This document shows, piece by piece, positions 53,598 to 62,453 of a DNA stretch of 64,000 bases. The notes below the pieces were generated by a model that was not told where the DNA came from, made no database searches, and worked only from the letters and a program-made list of their open reading frames with translations. This DNA comes from Ruegeria_C sp040830705. GTDB taxonomy: Bacteria > Pseudomonadota > Alphaproteobacteria > Rhodobacterales > Rhodobacteraceae. Location: the NCBI GenBank assembly GCA_040830705.1, contig JBFOME010000003.1, positions 1 to 64,000 on the forward strand, written 5' to 3'. The position numbers and the translations under genes are program-made. Position 1 is the first letter of the stretch; every line of letters starts with the position of its first letter.

Positions 53598-54572
53598 ATG
53601 AAGAAGAACGCAATGATTGCGGCGGGTGTTGCGCTCGTCTCTTCGGCTAGCGCAGCTTTGGCCGATAAATGGGATATGGCGCTGGCCTATTCTGCGACCA
53701 ACTACCACTCGGAAATAGCGGCAGAGTTCGCCGCAGAAGTTACAGCCAACTCAGATCTCGAAATTGTGACGCACCCCGGCGGTTCGCTCTTCGGTGGATC
53801 GGAAATATTTGGCGCAGTCCGCAAGGGGCTTGCGCCGATTGGCGAGCGTTTGATCTCAGCGCTTGGGAACGATGATGCGATCTACGAAGTGGACAGCGTG
53901 CCGTTCCTCGCATCGGGGTTTGCCGACGCCAAAACACTCTATGAGGTTTCCAAGCCGGCATTGATCGAGACGTTAGAGGAAGCGAGGCTGCATTTCCTTT
54001 ACTCCTGCCCGTGGCCGCCGCAGGGCTTCTATTCAGTCCAAGCCGCAGACAGTCTGGATGATGTGTCGGGCCTGAAGTTCCGCGCCTACAATGCCACCAC
54101 CTCAAAAATGGCCGAAGGTTTGGGCATGGTGCCCACAAAAATCGAAGCTGCGGAGCTAGCGCAGGCTTTCGCGACTGGCGTGGCGCAGTCGATGATCTCT
54201 TCCGGCTCTACAGGCTATGACCGCAAGCTGTGGGAGCATGTCGACTACTATTACGACGTGAAAGCCTGGCTGCCACGGAACATGGTTATCGTGAACGGCA
54301 AGGCGTGGAACCGCCTTGATGACGAGACCAAGGCCGTCATTGAGGCCGCAGCGGCAAACGCAGAAGAAAAATGCTGGGCCAAGGCCGAAGAGCTAGACAG
54401 CTGGTATGTCGAGCAGTTCAAGGCGAACGGCATGAATGTCGACACTCTCAATGAGGACATGCAGGTCGAGTTTCAGCGTGTCGGCTCAGAACTGCGAGAC
54501 GCTTGGCTCCAACGCGCGGGCGACAAAGGTCAGGCTGTCCTCGACGCATATGCGGCTGAGCAAGGCTCCTAA
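53598..54572 (+). CDS. dctP: TRAP transporter solute-binding protein (DctP family)
   Basis: 324 residues; signal peptide MKKNAMIAAGVALVSSASAA with cleavage before LADKW. The mature part has the TRAP receptor sequence LALAYSATNYHSEIAAEFA-like start, the NxIYEVDSVPFLASGF region and the carboxylate-binding Arg in GLKFRAYNATTSKMAEGLG. GGGAG lies before two adjacent ATGs; I chose the second (53598), 6 nt from it, which also matches the 72-bp operator distance of the ThDP gene. Delivers an organic acid to the DctQM membrane pair. Confidence 0.9.
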   Translation: MKKNAMIAAGVALVSSASAALADKWDMALAYSATNYHSEIAAEFAAEVTANSDLEIVTHPGGSLFGGSEIFGAVRKGLAPIGERLISALGNDDAIYEVDSVPFLASGFADAKTLYEVSKPALIETLEEARLHFLYSCPWPPQGFYSVQAADSLDDVSGLKFRAYNATTSKMAEGLGMVPTKIEAAELAQAFATGVAQSMISSGSTGYDRKLWEHVDYYYDVKAWLPRNMVIVNGKAWNRLDDETKAVIEAAAANAEEKCWAKAEELDSWYVEQFKANGMNVDTLNEDMQVEFQRVGSELRDAWLQRAGDKGQAVLDAYAAEQGS

Positions 54573-54579
54573 GCCCAGC

Positions 54580-54613
54580 TGGCGCGGCTTTGCCACTCCC
54601 CGAAGCCGCGCCA
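54580..54613 (+). terminator. Hairpin between dctP and dctQ
   Basis: A perfect 11-bp stem, TGGCGCGGCTT pairing with AAGCCGCGCCA, with a 12-nt loop, begins 8 nt after the dctP stop. No T-run. This position is typical of a structure that protects the dctP message and lowers read-through, giving excess receptor. Confidence 0.65.
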
Positions 54614-54635
54614 CCCTAACACAAAGGAGCAGGTC

Positions 54636-55163
54636 ATGCGCCAACTGTCGCGATTGATGGACGCGGTTTACAAGATCGGTGCTTTCGCAGCCGGAGCCCT
54701 GCTTATCCTACTATGTGTTCTTGTTCTCTATTCCATTCTGGCAAGAGCATTTGGCCTTTACGCTGGCGGTGCCACGGACTTTGCAGGCTATGTCATGGCG
54801 ACCAGCACCTTCTTGGCGTTGGCCTATACATTTCGCAGCAACGGGCACATCCGCGTCCAACTTTTGATACAAAAGCTGGGGCATGCCCCGCGGCGGAATG
54901 TGGAGATTTTCTGCCTGGGGTTCATGTCCTGCATCACGACCTATGTCGCATATTACATGACGCGACTGACCTACGACAGCTGGGACTTTGGCGAACGAAG
55001 TGAAGGGGCGGATGCCGTCCTGTTGTGGATCCCGCAAACGCCTGTCGCCATCGGGGCGGCCCTGCTTGCCATCGCCTCTATCCATTCATTTCTTCAGGCG
55101 CTCTTCGACTACGATTCGATCAACCCTGAAACTGCCGGGCACGAAGGGCCGAACGAAGTATGA
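54636..55163 (+). CDS. dctQ: TRAP transporter small permease (DctQ family)
   Basis: 175 residues with four hydrophobic segments (about 14-36, 48-68, 90-112, 130-155). The second contains the DctQ-type ATSTFLALAYTFRSNGHIRV. AAGGAG precedes the ATG. The stop overlaps the dctM start by 4 nt. Works with DctM as the membrane part of the sodium-driven importer. Confidence 0.9.
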   Translation: MRQLSRLMDAVYKIGAFAAGALLILLCVLVLYSILARAFGLYAGGATDFAGYVMATSTFLALAYTFRSNGHIRVQLLIQKLGHAPRRNVEIFCLGFMSCITTYVAYYMTRLTYDSWDFGERSEGADAVLLWIPQTPVAIGAALLAIASIHSFLQALFDYDSINPETAGHEGPNEV

Positions 55164-56458
55164 GCGAAACCGTCTCCATCATCGTCTTTCTGTCAACGCT
55201 ATTCATTTGCCTTGGACTCGGCGTCTGGGTCGGCGCGGCGCTATTGGCGACGGCGATCGTTGGCATGGCGCTGTTCACCTCTGCTCCCATTGGCGACTCC
55301 ATGGCAGTCACTATCTGGGGAGAGCAGTCTAGCTGGACCCTGACTGCTTTGCCCTTGTTTATCTGGATGGGCGAGATCCTGTTCAGAACCAAGCTGTCCG
55401 AGACGCTCTTTAAGGGCTTGGCCCCCTTCATGAAGGGCCTGCCAGGTTCGCTGTTGCACGTTAACATTGGCGCATCGGCTGTTTTTGCGGCGATCTCGGG
55501 CTCTTCGGCAGCTACGGTTGCCACCGTAGGCAAGATGTCGATCCCAGAGCTGCGCGCGCGGAAATATCCCGAGCACATGATCATCGGCACGCTTTCGGGT
55601 GCAGGTACCCTGGGCTTGCTGATCCCACCGTCGATTTCGATGATCATCTTCGGTGTCACCGTGAACGAGAGCATCTCAAAGCTCTTCATGGCCGCGATGA
55701 TACCGGGGTTGTGTCTGGCTCTTTTGTTTATGGCTTATGTCGCCTGCTGGTCGGTCGTCAACCGTGCCACTTTCAATCCAATCCAGGACGTGGACGTATC
55801 CAGCCTGGGCCGCAAATTGGCTGATCTTCTGCCGGTTCTGCTCCTGATCGGCGCAGTAATCGGGTCGATCTATTCTGGCGTAGCGACCGCGACAGAGGCC
55901 GCTGCTTTGGGCGTTGTCGGTGCGCTGTTGCTGTCCATTGTTCAACGTAGCCTGACATGGTCGAGCTTTCAGGAAAGCGTACTCGGCTCGGTTCGCACCA
56001 CAGCCATGATCATGCTTATCCTGATGGGGGCGGGGTTCCTCAGCCTTGCCATGGGATTCACCGGTATCCCCAAGGCACTTGCCGAGGTTATCGCCGACTG
56101 GCAGCCGTCACCGCTGGCACTGATCGCAATCCTGACGGTCTTCTACATCATCCTGGGTATGTTCCTTGATGGCCTGTCTTCGATCGTGCTGACCATGGCC
56201 GTCATCGAACCCATGGTGCGTGCTGCGGGCTTTGATATGCTCTGGTTCGGCGTCTACTTGATGATCGTTGTAGAAATGGCTCAGATCACGCCCCCAATCG
56301 GTTTCAACCTCTTCGTTCTGCAAGGCATGACCGGCAAGGATATTGGGTTTATCTCAAAGGCGTCTTTCCCAATGTTCCTTGTGATGTGCCTTTTCGTTGT
56401 GATCCTCGTGATGTTCCCGGGGCTTGCCACTTGGCTTCCTGAAATATTGAGCAAATAG
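55160..56458 (+). CDS. dctM: TRAP transporter large permease (DctM family)
   Basis: 432 residues, about 12 transmembrane segments. It has the DctM repeats HVNIGASAVFAAISGSSAAT and LSGAGTLGLLIPPSISMIIF, and the C-terminal VEMAQITPPIGFNLFVLQGM. Length is typical (about 430). Starts in the dctQ stop codon context; a universal stress protein follows after 9 nt, forming a four-gene operon. Confidence 0.93.
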   Translation: MSETVSIIVFLSTLFICLGLGVWVGAALLATAIVGMALFTSAPIGDSMAVTIWGEQSSWTLTALPLFIWMGEILFRTKLSETLFKGLAPFMKGLPGSLLHVNIGASAVFAAISGSSAATVATVGKMSIPELRARKYPEHMIIGTLSGAGTLGLLIPPSISMIIFGVTVNESISKLFMAAMIPGLCLALLFMAYVACWSVVNRATFNPIQDVDVSSLGRKLADLLPVLLLIGAVIGSIYSGVATATEAAALGVVGALLLSIVQRSLTWSSFQESVLGSVRTTAMIMLILMGAGFLSLAMGFTGIPKALAEVIADWQPSPLALIAILTVFYIILGMFLDGLSSIVLTMAVIEPMVRAAGFDMLWFGVYLMIVVEMAQITPPIGFNLFVLQGMTGKDIGFISKASFPMFLVMCLFVVILVMFPGLATWLPEILSK

Positions 56459-56467
56459 GAGGCGACG

Positions 56468-56881
56468 ATGGCTCTCATGACCGTTCTTGTTCTCGTCGAC
56501 ATCGCGCACCGCGACAGTGGAGAAGAAGTGCTGCGCTATGCTGCTGATACCTTCCCGTCTGCCGATCTGCATGTTGCCTATGTCATGCCCTACGGGTTCT
56601 ACAGCTATATCGAACCTTTCGTCTCCGATGACAGTCAGAAAGCCGCGAATGACCGCGCCAAGACGGAGCTTGCGGCACTTATCGAAGCCTCCGGCGCGGA
56701 TGCGGTCCCACATGTTCTGCGTGGCGGGATCGGGGAGCAGGCGCTGCTTGAAACAAAGGCAATAGGGGCAGATCTGATCGTACTCAACGCGGCCCGGTCA
56801 GGCAGCGCGCTGTCTACACTTGGAACACATGCCGCACAGATTGCACGCCATGCAGAGGCGAGCGTTCTACTTCACCGCTAG
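56468..56881 (+). CDS. Universal stress protein (UspA family) of the TRAP operon
   Basis: 137 residues; AGGAGG precedes the ATG. The N-terminal VLVLVDIAHRDSGEEVL has the Asp that contacts the nucleotide. The late part reads GADLIVLNAARSGSALSTLG, followed by the IARHAEASVLLHR end; this resembles the ATP-binding type but lacks a clear GxxGxxxxxxGS. USP genes are often attached to TRAP operons and, in the halophile TeaABC-D case, bind ATP and modulate uptake. That role is inferred here from position. Confidence 0.86.
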   Translation: MALMTVLVLVDIAHRDSGEEVLRYAADTFPSADLHVAYVMPYGFYSYIEPFVSDDSQKAANDRAKTELAALIEASGADAVPHVLRGGIGEQALLETKAIGADLIVLNAARSGSALSTLGTHAAQIARHAEASVLLHR

Positions 56882-56906
56882 AGTTTAGTGAAACCTTAAG
56901 GACGAA

Positions 56907-56931
56907 GGCCCCGAGGGAATTCCTCGGGGCC
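56907..56931. terminator. Bidirectional terminator between TRAP operon and ALDH gene
   Basis: A perfect 10-bp stem, GGCCCCGAGG pairing with CCTCGGGGCC across GAATT, extended by an AAGGA/TCCTT outer arm. It lies between converging genes (stops at 56881 on plus and 56954 on minus). Confidence 0.85.
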
Positions 56932-56953
56932 TCCTTAGTGATTGCTGTTTCGG

Positions 56954-58447
56954 TCAGATGTCGAATTTGACACCTTGCGCGAGCGGCAGCTCATCAGAGT
57001 AGTTGATCGTATTGGTCTGACGACGCATGTAAGACTTCCAGGCGTCCGATCCGCTTTCCCGGCCACCGCCCGTCTCTTTTTCGCCGCCAAACGCGCCTCC
57101 GATCTCGGCGCCGGATGGCCCGATATTGACATTGGCGATGCCGCAATCGGATCCGGCAGCTGAAAGAAAGAGCTCGGCTTCCCGCATGTTTAGCGTGAAT
57201 ATGCACGATGACAGGCCTTGCGGAACGCCGTTGTGTAGCGCCATCGCCTCGGAGAAATCATCGTAGCCCATGACGTAGAGAATGGGCGCGAAGGTTTCGG
57301 TTTTTACGGTCTCGGTCTGGCCCGGCATCTCGATGATCGCAGGCGCAACATAGCAGCCACCATCGACACCCTTGGCGACGCCACCACCATGCACTTTCCC
57401 GCCGTCCGCTTTGGCCGCCTCAAGCACCGATTGCATTCGGTCGCTTGCCGCCTGGTCGATCAGTGGTCCGATCAGTGTAGTTTCCGCGCGAGGATCACCA
57501 ATGGGTAAGCTGCCATAAGCCGAAGTCAGTTTTGCGACCAGATCGTCCTTGATCGAGTTGTGCACGATGAGCCGCCGCAGTGACGTACAGCGCTGACCGG
57601 CTGTTCCCACGGCAGAAAAGACGATGGCCCGCACAGCCATGTCGATATCTGCAGAGGGTGCAACGATCATGCCGTTGTTGCCGCCCAGTTCAAGGATGGG
57701 CCGTCCCCAACGCGCAGAAACCTTGGGACCAACGATGCTGCCCATACGGGTGGAGCCTGTTGCACTCAGGATCGGCACATCGTGAGAAGCAACAAGCGCA
57801 TCGCCAATTTCAGGACCACCAATGACCAATTGCGCCAGACCATCGGGCGCATCGCCGAACCGGGCAAGCGCGCGTTCCATGATCTTCATTGTCGCCATCG
57901 CCGTCAGGGGTGTCTTTTCGGACGGCTTCCAGATCACCGGGTTGCCACAAATCAAGGCAAGGGCTGCATTCCACGACCAGACCGCTACAGGGAAGTTAAA
58001 CGCCGTGATGACGCCGCAGGGACCCATCGGATGCCAGGTTTCCATCATACGGTGACCGGGCCGCTCAGATGCGATGGTCAGGCCATAAAGCTGGCGCGAG
58101 AGGCCCACGGCAAAGTCGCAGATGTCGATCATCTCCTGCACTTCGCCCAGACCCTCTGAGACGATTTTGCCCGCCTCCAGCGTCACCACCGCACCTAATT
58201 CTTGCTTTGCTGCACGCAATTCTTCACCCAATAGGCGCACCAGCTCGCCGCGGCGTGGTGCAGGCACTGTCCGCCACGCCTCAAAGGCCTGCTGTGCCTT
58301 TGCAATAATTTTTGGCATGTCGGCGACGGGCGTTTCTGCCACTTGCGCAACTGTTGCGCCATCAATCGGCGAGCGCACCGAAAGCGTTCCGCCAGTGAGT
58401 TCTGTCGCCCCCAGGCCTGCGGCGCCGAGTGTATCCATATGGGTCAT
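56954..58447 (-). CDS. ALDH7-type semialdehyde dehydrogenase (piperideine-6-carboxylate / aminoadipate-semialdehyde dehydrogenase-like)
   Basis: 497 residues from the ATG at 58447 (AAAGGA 7 nt upstream). NAD-dependent aldehyde dehydrogenase with general-base Glu253 in LELGGNNGMI and catalytic Cys287 in GTAGQRCTSLRRL. The ends GAEIGGAFGGEKETGGGRES and MRRQTNTINYSDELPLAQG are those of the antiquitin (ALDH7) subfamily, which oxidises 2-aminoadipate-6-semialdehyde in lysine breakdown. It starts 1 nt from the stop of the upstream aminotransferase gene, so they form an operon; amino-group removal followed by aldehyde oxidation fits lysine-type catabolism. Confidence 0.85.
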   Translation of the reverse strand: MTHMDTLGAAGLGATELTGGTLSVRSPIDGATVAQVAETPVADMPKIIAKAQQAFEAWRTVPAPRRGELVRLLGEELRAAKQELGAVVTLEAGKIVSEGLGEVQEMIDICDFAVGLSRQLYGLTIASERPGHRMMETWHPMGPCGVITAFNFPVAVWSWNAALALICGNPVIWKPSEKTPLTAMATMKIMERALARFGDAPDGLAQLVIGGPEIGDALVASHDVPILSATGSTRMGSIVGPKVSARWGRPILELGGNNGMIVAPSADIDMAVRAIVFSAVGTAGQRCTSLRRLIVHNSIKDDLVAKLTSAYGSLPIGDPRAETTLIGPLIDQAASDRMQSVLEAAKADGGKVHGGGVAKGVDGGCYVAPAIIEMPGQTETVKTETFAPILYVMGYDDFSEAMALHNGVPQGLSSCIFTLNMREAELFLSAAGSDCGIANVNIGPSGAEIGGAFGGEKETGGGRESGSDAWKSYMRRQTNTINYSDELPLAQGVKFDI

Positions 58448-58448
58448 G

Positions 58449-59711
58449 TCAGTGTCCTTTCGTAACAAGGGCGCGCCTGTCATCGCGGCCCTCGGAGATG
58501 AGAATCGGTTTGCCCGCTGGAGGGTGAAAGCCTGTCGCCGGCGCAGCGGTCAATTTCGTTCCTTCAAGAAAGCGAGCGATGCGTTCGAGGCCCGCGTCAA
58601 GGTCAGCATCCGAATAGGCGAACGAAAGCCGGAAGTGACCCGGCATGCCAAAGGCGCGGCCCGGTACAACGGCAACGCCCGCTTGATCGAGAAGCGCTCC
58701 ACAGAACGCCCCATCATCGCCGGGGCAGCTCGGAAAGGCATAGAATGCGCCAGCAGGTACACTGCAGGACAGACCAGGCATTGCGCTCAGGGTTTGAACA
58801 ACCTTGTTTCGGCGTCGCAAATAAGTGTCGCGTCGTTCGGTTAGCAGTGCCCGGTCACCACCCAGCGCGGCAAGCGCTGCTGCTTGCGACACAGATGACG
58901 CACCGGATGTCGAATGCCCCTGCACGGCGGTGATAGTTTTGATCAGCGACGTCGGGCCCACACCCCAACCGATGCGCCAACCGGTCATGGCCCAAGCTTT
59001 TGACACGCCAGAAACGATTAGCGTCCGGTCTGCAAGGTCGGGGGCTGCCGCTGCGAAACTTGTGAAACGTTCAAAGCTCAGATGAGCGTAAATCTCGTCA
59101 GAGATGATGGCGACATGGGGACGAACCCGTAGCACATCGGCCAATGCGTTGATCTCTGTCGCGGTGTAAATCGCACCGGTCGGGTTTGAGGGGCTGTTTA
59201 GCATTAGCCACCTGGTCCGGGCAGTGATAGCTGATTGCAACTGTTCAGGCCGCAATTTGAAACCCTGCTCAGCCCCGCATTGGATTACGATTGGAATACC
59301 GCCAGCAACTCGGACCATATCGGCATAGCTGGTCCAGAACGGCGCCGGAATAACAATTTCATCACCCGGGTTCACCGTGCCTAGAAGTGCATTTGCCAAA
59401 ACCTGTTTGGCACCTGTAGAGATGACAATCTCGCTCGGCTCGCGACCGTGTTCCGCAGCGACGGCTGCCCGAAGTTCTGCTGTTCCGGCGGTCGGGGTGT
59501 AGCGGGTTTCGCCCTCCCGGGCAGCAGCCATGGCGGCCTCGATTACGAAACCCGGTGTCGGAAAGTCAGGCTCCCCGGTGGACAAGGCAATAATATCCTT
59601 CCCTTGCCGGCGCAGACGACTGGCCCGTTCGGAAATCTGGACGATCTCCGAAAGCTCGAGGCCTTTGAGCCGATCAGCGCGAGGGATAGAGTTTGGCAGG
59701 ACATCTTTCAT
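58449..59711 (-). CDS. Class I pyridoxal-phosphate aminotransferase
   Basis: 420 residues, fold-type I. Conserved points: STGEPDFPTPGFV at the N-terminus, NSPSNPTGAIY (substrate-carboxylate region), SDEIYAHL (PLP-contacting Asp/Tyr), Lys238 in VSGVSKAWAMTGWRIGW, and the late Arg in GHFRLSFAYSD. Of the AspC/AatA-type subgroup. AGGAG precedes the start. Upstream member of the operon with the ALDH7 gene. The amino donor cannot be fixed from sequence alone; a role in lysine, aspartate or aromatic amino-acid catabolism is possible. Confidence 0.87.
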   Translation of the reverse strand: MKDVLPNSIPRADRLKGLELSEIVQISERASRLRRQGKDIIALSTGEPDFPTPGFVIEAAMAAAREGETRYTPTAGTAELRAAVAAEHGREPSEIVISTGAKQVLANALLGTVNPGDEIVIPAPFWTSYADMVRVAGGIPIVIQCGAEQGFKLRPEQLQSAITARTRWLMLNSPSNPTGAIYTATEINALADVLRVRPHVAIISDEIYAHLSFERFTSFAAAAPDLADRTLIVSGVSKAWAMTGWRIGWGVGPTSLIKTITAVQGHSTSGASSVSQAAALAALGGDRALLTERRDTYLRRRNKVVQTLSAMPGLSCSVPAGAFYAFPSCPGDDGAFCGALLDQAGVAVVPGRAFGMPGHFRLSFAYSDADLDAGLERIARFLEGTKLTAAPATGFHPPAGKPILISEGRDDRRALVTKGH

Positions 59712-59793
59712 GGAGCACTCCTCTGCACTGGCGTAGCAACTTGAAAGCCATATAAAAATGCATCAATAATCTATAATTCAGTGACTAAAAGGC

Positions 59794-60711
59794 ATGGATA
59801 TGCTCCCCACTTTCGCGGTCCTGCGCAGCTTTGAGGCGGCAGCCAAGCACCAAAGCTACACGGCAGCTGCCGAAGAATTACGGATTTCCCAGGCGGCAAT
59901 CAGTCGCCAGGTTCGCGAACTGGAAGGCATTATCGGCAACCAGCTTTTTCGTAAGGAAGGGCGCGGAGTAGTTCTGACGCCGGCAGGTCGGGCGTTTGCA
60001 GACGATCTGCACAAGGGATTGGAACGGCTTCGCGCTGTCATTCTCAACGCGCAAAGCGCTGGTGCGGCTGGGCAAACGCTGACGATCGCCGTGCTACCCA
60101 CGTTTTCCTCGCGCTGGCTGGCGCGGAGGCTGCCGGGTTTTCGTGCGCTCTGCCAAGATGTACGCCTTATCCTAAAGAGCAGGAGCGAACCCTTTGATCT
60201 TTTGAGCGAAGGTGTTGATGTCGCCATCCACTTTGGAGCGCCCGACTGGATCGGCGGCTCACACTCCGAGCTTTGCCCCGAAGCGCTCGTCGCCGTTGCA
60301 TCTCCAACGCTCGTTGAAGAGGCCGGGATTGTGGATGCGCATGACTGCAGAGACTTACCCTTGCTGCACCTGTCCTCCAGGCGCGATGCATGGCCAGCCT
60401 ATTTCGAGCATTTGGGGCTCGACCCTAAAACCGCATACAAGGGTGACGTATTCGATCAATTTTCCACGGTGATCAGTTCGGCGATTGCGGGCATCGGGGC
60501 CGCCATTGTCCCAACCTATCTGGTTGAAGCAGAGTTGGCGCAGGGCACGCTCGTGCCGTTCGGAAAACCAAGTGTCGGCAACGGGATGTACTATGCGGTA
60601 ACGCCGAGCAGCGTCGCAAATCCACTAGCGCAAAGCTTCTGCGACTGGATCGCTCGCGAGGCGCGGCGCTCTGCTATGACGCGCCACGTAACAGCGTCAT
60701 TTGACAATTGA
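59794..60711 (+). CDS. LysR-family regulator, GcvA-like
   Basis: 305 residues. HTH at residues 4-65 (PTFAVLRSFEAAAKHQSYTA, LRISQAAISRQVRELEGIIG), then a LysR effector domain with a hinge near FDQFSTVISSAIAGIGAAIV. It is divergent from the aminotransferase/ALDH operon across an 82-bp spacer, the standard layout for controlling that operon. The spacer is AT-rich with several TNA-type steps but no operator could be fixed by eye. Confidence 0.87.
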   Translation: MDMLPTFAVLRSFEAAAKHQSYTAAAEELRISQAAISRQVRELEGIIGNQLFRKEGRGVVLTPAGRAFADDLHKGLERLRAVILNAQSAGAAGQTLTIAVLPTFSSRWLARRLPGFRALCQDVRLILKSRSEPFDLLSEGVDVAIHFGAPDWIGGSHSELCPEALVAVASPTLVEEAGIVDAHDCRDLPLLHLSSRRDAWPAYFEHLGLDPKTAYKGDVFDQFSTVISSAIAGIGAAIVPTYLVEAELAQGTLVPFGKPSVGNGMYYAVTPSSVANPLAQSFCDWIAREARRSAMTRHVTASFDN

Positions 60712-60941
60712 ACTTGTCGCGAATTTGCTGAATTTGGCTGATCAACTTAGCAAAGAGTTTGACCGGACAACTCCTGCTGTGAAAACGATTTTGTCGGAAC
60801 AGCGAGTTGACTTGTACCTGACCAAATCGCGCAAAGCGGCTGTCGGTGCTCTCGCCGAATTTTCCGCCCTGTTTGGCGGCAATTTCGTCCGCCGCTCAAA
60901 CAAAACCAGTCATGGACAACCTTCGGTTTTCAGTAGGTGAA

Positions 60942-62453
60942 TCATGTCGACCAGCGGAAATCATTGGGCCCCGTAGGCAAGACAAGTTGTGTCGCATCTG
61001 TGTTGGCTTTCAATTCCTTGCCCAGAAGCAGACCACTTCTTACGAGGACGAGGCCAGGACTTTGAAGCGCCACCCGCAATATCGAGATTGTGAGCCGATG
61101 ATGCACATCAAGGTTCGCGCCTCTTTCTGTGAGTCTAAAATCTAAGCCTCCAATTTCAGCGAGTACATTTTCCAGTCCAGCTCTTTCAGCTGCATTCAAG
61201 ATAGCTTCATCGGATGGTCGTGGGTGCAGACCCAAGGTGACTGCGCGCCGCAAGCTTCCTTTCAGGATCAGGGGGGTTTCGGTCACGACGCCAACCGACC
61301 GGCGCAAGCTGCCCGGTGTCAACGCGGACACATCCTTGCCGCAAAGTTTGAGCGAAAAATCCCTGGTGACAGAATTTCCGGTCAAGGCATTCTCGATATC
61401 ATCCATTAAGGGCGCGGAGACAACGGCAGACTGCCCGGCGCGCAGTTTCAGGGAAGGGCCGTTGGACTGTACTATTTCAACCGAAAGAGGTTTTTGGCGC
61501 AAATGCGTTTTCTTGCCTCGCATTGGCGCCAACGGTCGGTTCAATGCGCGCGCAAGGTTGCCGTGGGCTGCGGAATACTTCGCGGCCTGATCGGTCGCAG
61601 ACGTGACATTGCGCATCGGGCGTATCATCAAACCAAGGGCAGCAAGGGCGGCGGCGATGGTGCTTGCCGGCAATCCTTGCAGGCTGCCAAGCAGCATGAT
61701 TGCGCAGGCTGCAAATGCCGCCGACAGATCCGGGATCGACTTTCTGATTTCGGAGATGCGGCGGCAAGCGCGGGCGGCATCCATGACCTCTGAGGCGCGA
61801 CGCACCAATATACTCCTTTCGACTTTCCGCCGCCCCAAGGCCGTGAGTTTTGGTGCAATCGGGAGGCGCTCTGTGACATCTGCGGCAAGGCGAGCCCGAT
61901 GCTTCCGCAGATGGTGATACGCGCGAAGAAGTTGGCCTTGCGTAAAGGCTACCCAGAGGGCCGAGGGCAGGATCGCGCAGATGGCGACCCAAACAAAATG
62001 CGGATCGAGGTAGATCAGCACCGCGGACGAGGCGGGCAAAAGTATGGCCGTCTGAGCAAGACGAGGTAAGCCAAGGCCGGGCCAACCCGTCAAGGCTGTA
62101 AGGTCGCCAGTAAACCGTAGGATGTGATAGCCCATGCGCCTCTGGTTAAGGTCGTTTTGGTCGCTGCGGCTGGCGTGATCGAACAGGCACAGGCGTACGT
62201 CTTTGGCATAGTCTTGCCCCAGATGCTCGGCCAGGTTTCGGAAAATCACCTGCATCACAGCGGCACAAGCCCCCGCCAGTCCCACACTCAGGATAGAAAG
62301 AGCTGCGGAATCTGATTCGGCATGAAGAGCGACAAAGACGTTTCGCGTCGCAATGGCCGCCGTTGCAAGCGCGGCGGCCTGGACCATAGCGCAACACAGG
62401 ATCCACCCCAGCAGGTGGCGGCGATGGCCGGCAAAGAGGCCCGGAGGTTTCAT
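60942..62453 (-). CDS. ABC-exporter-like membrane protein with a degenerate nucleotide-binding domain
   Basis: 503 residues. Residues about 14-285 have six hydrophobic segments like an ABC exporter. The C-terminal part keeps the order of an ABC ATPase domain but none of its catalytic motifs. The Walker A position reads LRAGQSAVVSAPLMDD (no GxGKS). The Q-loop region is VGVVTETPLILKGSLRRAV. The signature position is LTERGANLDVHHRLTISILR (no SGGQ), and the Walker B region SPGLVLVRSGLLLG lacks the Asp/Glu. The start overlaps the stop of the upstream P-loop gene by 4 nt. It cannot hydrolyse ATP by the normal mechanism, so it may be a structural partner or a dying gene. Confidence 0.7.
   Translation of the reverse strand: MKPPGLFAGHRRHLLGWILCCAMVQAAALATAAIATRNVFVALHAESDSAALSILSVGLAGACAAVMQVIFRNLAEHLGQDYAKDVRLCLFDHASRSDQNDLNQRRMGYHILRFTGDLTALTGWPGLGLPRLAQTAILLPASSAVLIYLDPHFVWVAICAILPSALWVAFTQGQLLRAYHHLRKHRARLAADVTERLPIAPKLTALGRRKVERSILVRRASEVMDAARACRRISEIRKSIPDLSAAFAACAIMLLGSLQGLPASTIAAALAALGLMIRPMRNVTSATDQAAKYSAAHGNLARALNRPLAPMRGKKTHLRQKPLSVEIVQSNGPSLKLRAGQSAVVSAPLMDDIENALTGNSVTRDFSLKLCGKDVSALTPGSLRRSVGVVTETPLILKGSLRRAVTLGLHPRPSDEAILNAAERAGLENVLAEIGGLDFRLTERGANLDVHHRLTISILRVALQSPGLVLVRSGLLLGKELKANTDATQLVLPTGPNDFRWST

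Noticed and set aside
60701..60940. 79-codon frame after the LysR gene
   Set aside because: TTG start, no ribosome site, overlaps the end of the LysR gene and matches no family I know. It may be residual coding DNA but cannot be supported as a gene.
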